Virus record (IMG/VR): IMGVR_UViG_3300036981_000418
Location: 1-49,659 of that record
Length of the DNA: 49,659 nt
Reading direction: 5' to 3' (one strand)
Origin: a virus
Below, in pieces: positions 42,004 through 48,523 of this stretch (its first letter is position 1; each line of letters starts with the position of its first letter). The notes under the pieces were generated by a model, which saw nothing but the letters and a program-made list of their open reading frames with translations, made no database searches and had not been told where the DNA came from. The position numbers and the translations under genes were made by a program.

Positions 42004-42309
42004 ATGCTTATTTTAAATTTGACACCCGACCAATATATTCGATTGTCGTTAGAAGAAGAAAAAATATTGCAATCGTATTATAAAAAAATTGCTTTAAGCC
42101 AAGAACAATATAATAAATTATCTGACGAAGAAAAAGAGCCATTGTCTTATGAAGACTCTCCTTTAGATGAGTATTGTGGTAATTTGACTTTAAATTATCT
42201 AACTCAATTAATCGATAATAATGATATAGGTTCAAAAATGGCGCGATATTTAATAGGCAATTTAAATATGCTAATCATTCAGCTTAAGCTTTTAAAACAA
42301 GGTCATTAA
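42004..42309 (+). CDS. Unknown acidic protein, early operon (101 aa)
   Basis: It starts 4 bases after the 43-residue peptide ends. The product is acidic and helical (LSLEEEKILQSYYKKIALSQ). Its C-terminal helix RYLIGNLNMLIIQLK loosely resembles VQFLIDNLQNMVDKMK of the gene at 46313, the equivalent position in the mirrored operon. Function unknown. Confidence 0.6.
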   Translation: MLILNLTPDQYIRLSLEEEKILQSYYKKIALSQEQYNKLSDEEKEPLSYEDSPLDEYCGNLTLNYLTQLIDNNDIGSKMARYLIGNLNMLIIQLKLLKQGH

Positions 42310-42310
42310 A

Positions 42311-42805
42311 ATGTTTAAAACCCAAGAAGAGCTAGAAGAATATTTGAGGGGAGATCCCTCAAGTATTCAATGTTTAATATGTAAAAAGCAATATAGACAT
42401 TTAACTAATCATATAAGTTCAAAACATGAAATAAGTGTAATAGATTATAAACAACTATACGGTATTCCTAGAATGGAAGCTTTATTTTGCTCAAATACAA
42501 AAAAACTTATCTCCCAAAAACATTTAGAATTGTGCAAAGATCCTGTGCATTTAGAAGGATTAATCGTTCGTGCAAAAGCCATGAAATATTTGAAAAGATC
42601 AAGAACATTTAAACATGTTTTAGTGACCAAAAACAAATTAATTGCTAGAAATGTAGCTAAAACAATATATACAGAAGATAAGGCGACCAACCTATTTAAT
42701 GATATTAAAAAGAGTGGCTTATCAATTAATAAATATTGCATTATTAATAAGACAGGTCATAGAAATATTTCATCTGTGCTAAGAAAATATAATCTTATTC
42801 CTTAA
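42311..42805 (+). CDS. Ros/MucR-family zinc-finger regulator
   Basis: The 164-residue protein has CLICKKQYRHLTNHISSKH (residues 21-39), a Cys2His2 finger with the nine-residue spacing typical of the prokaryotic Ros/MucR family, followed by the conserved DYKQLYGIP. Ros-type proteins repress or organise promoters by binding A+T-rich DNA and are characteristic of alphaproteobacteria. The basic C-terminal half (100-164) may add a second DNA-binding unit. It follows the previous gene by one base and may be the repressor of the adjacent operators. Confidence 0.8.
   Translation: MFKTQEELEEYLRGDPSSIQCLICKKQYRHLTNHISSKHEISVIDYKQLYGIPRMEALFCSNTKKLISQKHLELCKDPVHLEGLIVRAKAMKYLKRSRTFKHVLVTKNKLIARNVAKTIYTEDKATNLFNDIKKSGLSINKYCIINKTGHRNISSVLRKYNLIP
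42339..42367 (+). promoter_or_regulatory. Hairpin within the start of the MucR-like gene
   Basis: The arms 42339-42350 and 42356-42367 (core TTGAGGG / CCCTCAA) form a 12-bp stem with one T-G pair and a 5-base loop, at codons 10-19. It is a strong RNA structure for so A+T-rich a region and could modulate translation or transcription. Confidence 0.5.
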
Positions 42806-42820
42806 AGGATAAATAAAATA

Positions 42821-43030
42821 ATGACTATTCCTGCTTTAAATAATTTAGTTACAGTTGAACAACTTGTTAAAAAATACCCTCAATTAACTTTAGGAGGTGT
42901 TAGATGGTGGATATTCCACCGTAAAACAAATAATCTTCAAGATAGTAAAGCAATTATTAAAATATCCAGAAAAATATTTATAGATGAAACTAGATTTATT
43001 GACTGGTTATATAAAAATAAGGTAAAATAA
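42821..43030 (+). CDS. Small winged-helix/excisionase-like DNA-binding protein
   Basis: The 69-residue product, NNLVTVEQLVKKYP then GVRWWIFHRK and FIDETRFIDWLYKNKVK, resembles excisionase-type winged helices. It is a clear paralogue of the gene at 46111-46326, sharing the IIKISRKIFIDETRFIDWL block. Small proteins of this type bend DNA for excision or regulate phage promoters. Confidence 0.7.
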   Translation: MTIPALNNLVTVEQLVKKYPQLTLGGVRWWIFHRKTNNLQDSKAIIKISRKIFIDETRFIDWLYKNKVK

Positions 43031-43055
43031 TAGAAAATAAGTTTGCGTATTAAAA

Positions 43056-43511
43056 ATGAGTACAGAAAATTTCTATACAAATCAGGAGGAGTTTTGGGGG
43101 TTAAATCAAAATGATCCGATAATTAATAGAGCCTCAACTATAAAAGAAGTGTTTAACGGTATAATTAAAATATTAGTTATAATCAAAGGTATTGATTCCC
43201 TTTATTTATTGTTTAATAAATATCAAAATCCCGATTGCAATTTTATAAACAAAGATATAAAACTGATCGTTAGTAACGATACTAAGTTAGTTTTAGAAAA
43301 AAAAGACAATGAATCAGATACTATTGTATCACTACTGAAAAATCCTGTTTTAAATATAAAGACTAATATTATGATTGATAATAAAGAAAAAGATACAAAT
43401 CCTCTAGCTACTACAGTTTTTGAACAGTCTAATACTAATCCTCCTGTTTGTAATGATATGCATATAATAGATTTACCAGGCGAAAGCAGAGATGTTGTTA
43501 TTATTGAATAA
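43056..43511 (+). CDS. Unknown early-operon protein (151 aa)
   Basis: Residues 29-55 (IKEVFNGIIKILVIIKGIDS) form a hydrophobic helix, possibly membrane-associated. The remainder is polar, ending in an acidic tail. No ribosome binding site is obvious and no family is recognised. Confidence 0.5.
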   Translation: MSTENFYTNQEEFWGLNQNDPIINRASTIKEVFNGIIKILVIIKGIDSLYLLFNKYQNPDCNFINKDIKLIVSNDTKLVLEKKDNESDTIVSLLKNPVLNIKTNIMIDNKEKDTNPLATTVFEQSNTNPPVCNDMHIIDLPGESRDVVIIE

Positions 43512-43520
43512 TAAATCAAA

Positions 43521-44117
43521 ATGAAAATTAGCAATTATACAGATATAAGCGATATATTACTTAGTTCTGGATTAAAAGCTATATTCATTAGTGGATCAAC
43601 AAGTTTAATTTATACTGGTGCGTTTGCATTACCTAAATTAACGTTAACTAAAGTTATCACTGATACTACTGCTGCGTTTGTTAGTTTTGCAATAAGAGGA
43701 TATGCTAATAATTGCCTTGATAATATGCAATATATGGGTGGCTTTTTTGGAGGATTTTTAAAATACAAAATTATGGGAAATAACCCATTTCTTGGTGGAA
43801 TTAATAATTTTGGTTATGAAGCATGTAATTTCCATAAAATAAATTCTAATTTTTGTGCATTAATATTAGAACCTGCTGAAGCAGTGACAAAAAATTTAAT
43901 AAATATTCCTATTGATTTAAATGAAATTACTTTATCTTTGGTTAAAGGAATAGCTTTTAGTGCAATTTTAATTACAAACATAGAAATTGTTTATTCACCA
44001 TTAAATCAATATTTGAATTTTAAAGTTGAAGATATTAAAGATAATATAATTTCTTTAAATAATTCAAATATGTGTTTATTAGGAGAAACTAATTTTACAA
44101 ATATGAATGAGGATTAA
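43521..44117 (+). CDS. Unknown hydrophobic protein, end of early operon (198 aa)
   Basis: Two or three hydrophobic stretches are visible (GLKAIFISGSTSLIYTGAFA, about 17-36; GGFFGGFLKYKIMG; GIAFSAILITNIEIVYS, about 147-163). Membrane association is likely but topology is unclear. It starts 9 bases after the preceding gene and overlaps the convergent 54-residue ORF by four bases. A superinfection-exclusion role would be typical of this place but is unsupported. Confidence 0.5.
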   Translation: MKISNYTDISDILLSSGLKAIFISGSTSLIYTGAFALPKLTLTKVITDTTAAFVSFAIRGYANNCLDNMQYMGGFFGGFLKYKIMGNNPFLGGINNFGYEACNFHKINSNFCALILEPAEAVTKNLINIPIDLNEITLSLVKGIAFSAILITNIEIVYSPLNQYLNFKVEDIKDNIISLNNSNMCLLGETNFTNMNED

Positions 44118-44278
44118 TTTAGCTTTTTCTCTTTTAGCTTTTTTAATTGCCACTGTACATCCTCAATACGCTTTTTAAGAGCATATCGGATATTCTTAGG
44201 TAAATCCTTCCAGTTATTAGCCTCCATTAATCTTGCTAGTTCTGCTTCTAACGATTGTAGTACTTTATTATTAGTCAT
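44114..44278 (-). CDS. Small basic helical protein (54 aa)
   Basis: The ATG at 44278 comes 3 bases after the stop of the preceding gene. The product is one or two charged helices (NKVLQSLEAELARLMEAN, then RIEDVQWQLKKLKEKK). Tight spacing at the end of the replication operon supports translation. Function unknown. Confidence 0.5.
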   Translation of the reverse strand: MTNNKVLQSLEAELARLMEANNWKDLPKNIRYALKKRIEDVQWQLKKLKEKKLN

Positions 44279-44281
44279 TCT

Positions 44282-44578
44282 TTAATGTATTGATTGATTT
44301 TCTGACGACAGTTCCTTACAAATACGTTTTAAACTATCATGCTGAGGCATCTCATAGCGTATATCCAATAGTTCTCCTAGGTGAATTATTACGGTACTTA
44401 TTATGCTACTAAATATTACATCTTTATTTTCTTTATTATTTGCCTTCATGTTAAGGCTATCAAGCTCTTCTCTGATTTCATCGGACAATTTTTTAAGCAA
44501 TCCACCTATTTCTTCAGAAAATGGCGGATATAATTTAGTAGTTATTTCTGCCATTTTATTAATAGTTAATTTTTTCAT
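44282..44578 (-). CDS. Unknown helical protein downstream of replication gene
   Basis: The ATG at 44578, one base after the upstream stop, gives 98 residues; a longer reading from 44599 would overlap that gene. The protein is helical (IGGLLKKLSDEIREELDSLN) with a hydrophobic segment (VIFSSIISTVIIHLGELLDI). No family recognised; it may assist the replication protein. Confidence 0.55.
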   Translation of the reverse strand: MKKLTINKMAEITTKLYPPFSEEIGGLLKKLSDEIREELDSLNMKANNKENKDVIFSSIISTVIIHLGELLDIRYEMPQHDSLKRICKELSSENQSIH

Positions 44579-44579
44579 A

Positions 44580-45632
44580 TTAATATTTCTTTTTAACAAC
44601 TTTAATTGATTGCAACATTCTGTCTAACGCCGCATCTAAATTATCATCAATAATTCTTTTTTCAAACTTACCATGTTCTTTATCATATCTGCAACTTAGT
44701 TTTTGTGCTATTTGCTTGATATAGTTATTTTTAACCCCGTTTTGTAGTTTCACCCAATTTATCGGTGTGGGGTTTGGTTTTTTAACGTTATTTTCTCTAT
44801 CTAGTCGCTCCTGAGTAAAATCTCGTAATCGATGGTAGGGCGAATAAACTGATTTTATACTGAATATCTCTTTTTTAATCTCAAAATTTTCAATTTTTTC
44901 ATTGTTATTATAATATACTTTATTTTTTATATTACTTGATACGACATTTTTTTTCTGGGCAATTTTTAGCAAAGTAAAAAGCTTTTTTCTTCTAAGAGTA
45001 TTCTCGCTTTTAGCCAGTATGCCTGCTCGTTTGTAAGCTTCGCGTACTTTACTGCTTTTGACCCATGCATAATCCCATAGCATTTGTTTAGTAACTCCAT
45101 ATTGATTTAATAAAGTTCGAAGCATGGTTATATTATACCAGCAAGTTGTATCTCGTTGAGTAGATGCCTTTCCTTCAGAATCAGTTGTCTTTCTTCTTTC
45201 ACTGAGATGTTTAATCTCACACATTCCTGTCTTTTTCAAAAAATTTCTTACTCTAGTATAAGTTTTTAGATCATAAAGATCTAAACACACTTTCTTTAAA
45301 ATCTTATCTGGTATTTTTTTCCAAACTTCACCATCTATAGCTTTAAATTCTGCTTCTATTATATGTAATATACTACCTATAATCATAGACACCGCAGGAA
45401 AAAATTTATCATTCTTAAATAAATTATTAATAAATATTTCTATTTTAGGAGATATCTCAGGCGCTTTAAACCTAATATTACAGGCATTAAAAGGATCAAT
45501 ACTAACTTTAATATTAAGAATATTGAAATTATCATTAATATCTTTGTAACAAACCTTACCAAACACACCACTTTTATTAATAAAGTTATGGTTTTTTTGT
45601 TGACAGGGGGTATTTGATGAGGTAATGTTCAT
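44580..45632 (-). CDS. Probable winged-helix replication initiator / replisome organiser
   Basis: Starting at ATG 45632 (AAGG upstream) the protein has 350 residues; an in-frame GTG at 45707 would add 25. The segment from about 115 to 185 (LYDLKTYTRVRNFLKKTGMC, then a basic loop and TTCWYNI) has the layout of winged-helix replisome organisers: a recognition helix, then a wing, then WY-x-I/N. The C-terminal half is basic and helical. Location in the early region opposite the recombinase fits replication. The call rests on fold pattern and place, not on a named motif. Confidence 0.5.
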   Translation of the reverse strand: MNITSSNTPCQQKNHNFINKSGVFGKVCYKDINDNFNILNIKVSIDPFNACNIRFKAPEISPKIEIFINNLFKNDKFFPAVSMIIGSILHIIEAEFKAIDGEVWKKIPDKILKKVCLDLYDLKTYTRVRNFLKKTGMCEIKHLSERRKTTDSEGKASTQRDTTCWYNITMLRTLLNQYGVTKQMLWDYAWVKSSKVREAYKRAGILAKSENTLRRKKLFTLLKIAQKKNVVSSNIKNKVYYNNNEKIENFEIKKEIFSIKSVYSPYHRLRDFTQERLDRENNVKKPNPTPINWVKLQNGVKNNYIKQIAQKLSCRYDKEHGKFEKRIIDDNLDAALDRMLQSIKVVKKKY

Positions 45633-45711
45633 TTCGAAAGCCTTCCTAAAGCGTAAAGCCTTCGGATGTTTTTGGAATTTTCTAGCGGGAATTTCATAAA
45701 AAACCACTCAT
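45629..45711 (-). promoter_or_regulatory. Overlapping leader ORFs before the replication gene
   Basis: A 5-residue ORF (ATG at 45711) ends in a TGA overlapping the ATG (45697) of a 22-residue ORF. That ORF's TGA overlaps the ATG of the main gene at 45632. Both junctions read ATGA. Translational coupling of an initiator to a leader peptide is known in plasmids. The alternative is an N-terminal extension from GTG 45707. Confidence 0.4.
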
Positions 45712-45733
45712 TAAATTTCTTTGGTCGGTGTTT

Positions 45734-45762
45734 AATATAGTTGGTACTTAATTAATTTACAA
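45734..45762 (-). promoter_or_regulatory. Promoter of the replication operon
   Basis: The minus strand reads TTGTAA (45757-45762), 17 bases, TATATT (45734-45739). It lies just beyond the terminator at 45779 and gives a transcript starting near 45727. Confidence 0.55.
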
Positions 45763-45778
45763 GCTCTTTGTGTTTTAT

Positions 45779-45807
45779 AAAAAAGGCTCCTTAGCGGAGC
45801 CTTTTTT
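45779..45807. terminator. Strong bidirectional terminator
   Basis: AAAAAAGGCTCC (45779-45790) pairs perfectly with GGAGCCTTTTTT (45796-45807) across a 5-base loop. It closes the minus-strand operon starting at 46818 and insulates the replication operon. Confidence 0.92.
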
Positions 45808-45809
45808 AT

Positions 45810-46013
45810 TTAGAAACTAAAATGTAATGCTTGAATTAAGAAAAACACAATTGAAATTACTAATATAACTAACAAACAATTCAAACAGTTATTCTTTTTC
45901 TTCTTATTTATCTCTGCATTATTAAATCTTTCTCTAGGATCTTTCCAAAAACTATACAATTTATCAAAGCTAGTTTGCTTTTGTATCTCTATTCTTATTT
46001 GTTCTTTGGTCAT
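45810..46013 (-). CDS. Small tail-anchored membrane protein (67 aa)
   Basis: A charged cytoplasmic part with a Lys run (KKKKNN) is followed by one membrane segment, CLLVILVISIVFFLIQAL, at the C-terminus. Single-span proteins of this size can be holins, antiholins or exclusion factors. None of these is indicated by motif. It ends 3 bases before the terminator. Confidence 0.6.
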   Translation of the reverse strand: MTKEQIRIEIQKQTSFDKLYSFWKDPRERFNNAEINKKKKNNCLNCLLVILVISIVFFLIQALHFSF

Positions 46014-46110
46014 AGCTTACCTAATAAAAAGTTATCTATTTATAAGTAATATTACAACAGAATCTCTTTATAATGCAAATTTCTGCATATTGTTACGTTC
46101 TGTCAACTGG

Positions 46111-46326
46111 CTATGTCTTCATTTTATTCTTTTGTAGCCAGTCAATGAACTTATTCTCATCTATTAATAACTGTCTTTCGATTTTAACAATTGCTCCGCT
46201 TTCTTTAAGACCGTTTTCATTACGGAGACGTAACCAAAATTTTAGTCTTGTTGCAGTTAATATAGTAGGCAATCTTCTTGCCATCTCGTTTATAGTGATT
46301 AGATTTCTAGGATCAGATAGGGTCAT
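46111..46326 (-). CDS. Small winged-helix/excisionase-like DNA-binding protein
   Basis: The ATG at 46326 (AAGGA upstream) gives 71 residues and overlaps the previous gene by 14 bases; a longer start at 46359 is less likely. RNLITINEMARRLPTI followed by RLKFWLRLRNENG and LLIDENKFIDWLQKNKMKT parallels the protein at 42821-43030 throughout. It may compete with that paralogue for the same sites. Confidence 0.7.
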   Translation of the reverse strand: MTLSDPRNLITINEMARRLPTILTATRLKFWLRLRNENGLKESGAIVKIERQLLIDENKFIDWLQKNKMKT

Positions 46327-46678
46327 TAATAATTTCCTTTTTGAAAGCATTTTCTTCATTAGAATTTTTAACTTTCATCTTGTCAACCATATTTTGCAAA
46401 TTATCTATTAAAAACTGAACAGCAACTACATCTAAATACATATTTAATCCTGTAATATGTTGATTGTCTTTAAATGTTTGTATATTAATAACTATAGCTT
46501 CTTGATCAGGAAAATCATGATTATTAAAGGATTTTGACATCTGCATTAGAGTAGAATTTCCTCTGTTATCTACAGATGTAATATTTAAAAGATCTTTTAA
46601 TAAAGTAGGATTTTTCGGATCATAATTCATATGAATATTATAAATTCCTAATTTAGTATCTATACATTTTTTGCTCAT
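46313..46678 (-). CDS. Unknown protein of the minus-strand early operon (121 aa)
   Basis: The product is polar and mixed alpha/beta (DFPDQEAIVINIQTFKDNQH) with a C-terminal helix (AVQFLIDNLQNMVDKMK). It occupies the second position of its operon, like the 101-residue gene in the mirrored operon, with weak resemblance in the last helix. No function assigned. Confidence 0.6.
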   Translation of the reverse strand: MSKKCIDTKLGIYNIHMNYDPKNPTLLKDLLNITSVDNRGNSTLMQMSKSFNNHDFPDQEAIVINIQTFKDNQHITGLNMYLDVVAVQFLIDNLQNMVDKMKVKNSNEENAFKKEIINDPI

Positions 46679-46689
46679 AATACTGTCCT

Positions 46690-46818
46690 TTAAAACATTG
46701 TTTTTGCTGAGATTTGTTTACGTTTAGCGGTTAAACCTACATAAAGAAGTATTATCTGCAATACTTCAGAAAAAGTAATATATCCATCATTATATGCTTG
46801 CATAGCTTTTTTAATCAT
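46690..46818 (-). CDS. 42-residue peptide, paralogue of the one at 41868
   Basis: The ATG at 46818 has AAGGAG upstream. The peptide AYNDGYITFSEVLQIILLYV, then GLTAKRKQI, matches the 43-residue peptide on the other strand in most hydrophobic and charged positions. It heads the minus-strand early operon and its promoter region shares sequence with that of its paralogue. Confidence 0.65.
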   Translation of the reverse strand: MIKKAMQAYNDGYITFSEVLQIILLYVGLTAKRKQISAKTMF

Positions 46819-46841
46819 CTTTAAACTCCTTGTTTTAAGTT

Positions 46842-46893
46842 ATAAGCAAATACTTACAAATTAAATATTACATACAACATAATTGCATGTCAA
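46842..46893 (-). promoter_or_regulatory. Early promoter and operator of the minus-strand operon
   Basis: On the minus strand TTGACA (46888-46893), 17 bases, TAATAT (46865-46870). GTAAGTATTTGCTTAT (46842-46857) lies downstream, an imperfect version of the 16-base palindrome at 41816-41831, at nearly the same distance from the promoter. ATGTTGTATG in the spacer also recurs there as ATGTGTTGTATG. Confidence 0.65.
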
Positions 46894-46989
46894 TACATTA
46901 TATATAATACATATATACTATTCGATAGCTCGTTAAAGTTACCCCATATAATGTCAATGCATTATATATACAAAATAATACATTGACAA
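46887..46989. repeat. Direct and inverted repeats in the divergent control region
   Basis: A 20-base sequence at 46887-46906 recurs at 46951-46970 with one change. The second copy forms an inverted repeat with 46976-46989 (TGTCAATGCATTAT against ATAATACATTGACA, one mismatch). The 230-base region between the divergent operons therefore carries several symmetrical protein-binding sites and no gene. Confidence 0.65.
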
Positions 46990-47011
46990 CTTATAATTTT
47001 TGTTCTATATT
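46984..47011 (+). promoter_or_regulatory. Promoter of the recombination operon
   Basis: TTGACA (46984-46989), 16 bases, TATATT (47006-47011), with the -35 embedded in the inverted repeat. AAAAGGAG precedes the ATG at 47048. Confidence 0.65.
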
Positions 47012-47047
47012 TAAGAATGTTATATAATTTAAAAAAGGAGCAAAAAT

Positions 47048-47917
47048 ATGTTAGATTTATCAAAATTAGAAGCAAAAATTACATTAAAACCTCATAGGTG
47101 GGTAGTTTATGGTGGCGAAGGAGCTGGAAAAAGTACATTAGCATCTCAAGCACCTAACCCTATATTCTTATGCGCTGAAAATGGCGCTGAGGCTCTTCCT
47201 GTACGAGCTCATCAAATTAAATCCTATCAGGATCTTACGGACGCTATACAATGGTTATATAAAGAAGAGCATGACTATCAAACCGTAGTTATCGATACTA
47301 TGGACGCCCTTGAGAAACTAGTATGCACTAAAATTGTAGAAGAACATAATAATGATCCTCGCAATAATAGAGTTGAAACACTTGCTGAGATTAATCAGAA
47401 AGTCTATAGAAAAGGTACTATTTTATTTCTCGAAAAATGGTCAAAGATAACATCTGCTTTAGATGCATTACGTAATAAACGTAATTTAAATATCATATTA
47501 TTGGCACATAGTAACTTTGAAGGTAAAACAATCCAAGACCCTATTAATGGCTCTTATACTAAATTTGATCTAAAACTTGATAAAGACGTCACTTCTCATT
47601 TAGTTGAATGGGCAGATTGTGTGTTTTTCTTATGTAAAGATATGTATGCAATATCTTCTGCTGCTGAAACTAAAAAAGGCAAAATACGTATGGCAACTGA
47701 TGATCGAGTAATAATAACTGAAGATAATGGTAGAGTAAGAGCTAAAAATAGATTTAGACTGCCACCAAAGGTTGTAAATCATATTGATAAAGCTTATGAT
47801 TTATTACATGAGATGATTGTAGATTATATCGATACAAGCAATTCTAATATTGTTGATTTTAAAAAATCTAACGAATCTAAAGAAAGAGATGTAGCTGCGT
47901 ATTTAGGAGCTGGTTAA
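47048..47917 (+). CDS. Sak4-like RecA-fold ATPase, single-strand annealing recombinase
   Basis: The 289-residue protein has Walker A GGEGAGKST (22-30), Walker B TVVIDT (79-84) and a sensor-like IILLAHS (about 154-160), and no other large domain. This is the layout of phage nucleotide-binding proteins of the Sak4 group, which anneal DNA strands during recombination and replication. The next gene encodes an SSB-like protein, the usual Sak4 partner. An ATPase with another role in DNA metabolism remains possible. Confidence 0.8.
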   Translation: MLDLSKLEAKITLKPHRWVVYGGEGAGKSTLASQAPNPIFLCAENGAEALPVRAHQIKSYQDLTDAIQWLYKEEHDYQTVVIDTMDALEKLVCTKIVEEHNNDPRNNRVETLAEINQKVYRKGTILFLEKWSKITSALDALRNKRNLNIILLAHSNFEGKTIQDPINGSYTKFDLKLDKDVTSHLVEWADCVFFLCKDMYAISSAAETKKGKIRMATDDRVIITEDNGRVRAKNRFRLPPKVVNHIDKAYDLLHEMIVDYIDTSNSNIVDFKKSNESKERDVAAYLGAG

Positions 47918-47942
47918 TTAATAACTTAAAAGGAGTAACAAA

Positions 47943-48512
47943 ATGAATGCAAATGAAAAACTAGACTGGACTAATATTGAAAATATTATGCTAAATGAAG
48001 AAGCTAAAAAAACTCAGTTATCACAAGCTTTACTGCCTAATAATATTTACGATGCTATAATCTCAGGTTCTGAGCTTAAGCAATCAAAAAAAGGCGATAA
48101 CTATCTTAGTATAGCTTTTACCATCTTAAGTCCTGACGCTTATAAAAACCGCATTATCTATGACATTTATATGCAAACTCATGACAATGTTGAAGTGGTT
48201 GATCGTGCTAAATATAAACTCCGTCAAGTGTGTATGGCAGTTATGGGGAAATTAGCAGATTATCCAGTTGACTTAATCGGTAAAAAAGCTAAGCTTTCTA
48301 TTAAAATAATTGATGATAAAGATACTAATGGCATTCTTAAAATTAACTCAGAAGGAAAGTCTTTGCAAAAAAATGTAATTACAAGAATATTGAGCATTAA
48401 TGAATTTGTTCCTAATATTCCACAATCTAAACTAAATTATAATGAGTCAATTGAAAAAAAACCATTATTAGATATCAATAATCTTGATTTAGAAGACGCA
48501 ATACCATTCTAA
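47943..48512 (+). CDS. SSB-like single-stranded DNA-binding protein (DUF669-type)
   Basis: The 189-residue protein has a beta-rich core (NNIYDAIISGSELKQSKKG, NYLSIAFTIL, RIIYDIYMQT) consistent with an OB fold. Its acidic tail ends LDLEDAIPF, mimicking the SSB tip (DDDIPF) that recruits replication and repair proteins. AAAGGAG precedes the ATG. It is paired with the Sak4-like gene, forming a recombination module. Confidence 0.75.
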   Translation: MNANEKLDWTNIENIMLNEEAKKTQLSQALLPNNIYDAIISGSELKQSKKGDNYLSIAFTILSPDAYKNRIIYDIYMQTHDNVEVVDRAKYKLRQVCMAVMGKLADYPVDLIGKKAKLSIKIIDDKDTNGILKINSEGKSLQKNVITRILSINEFVPNIPQSKLNYNESIEKKPLLDINNLDLEDAIPF

Positions 48513-48523
48513 TGATTTCCTTT

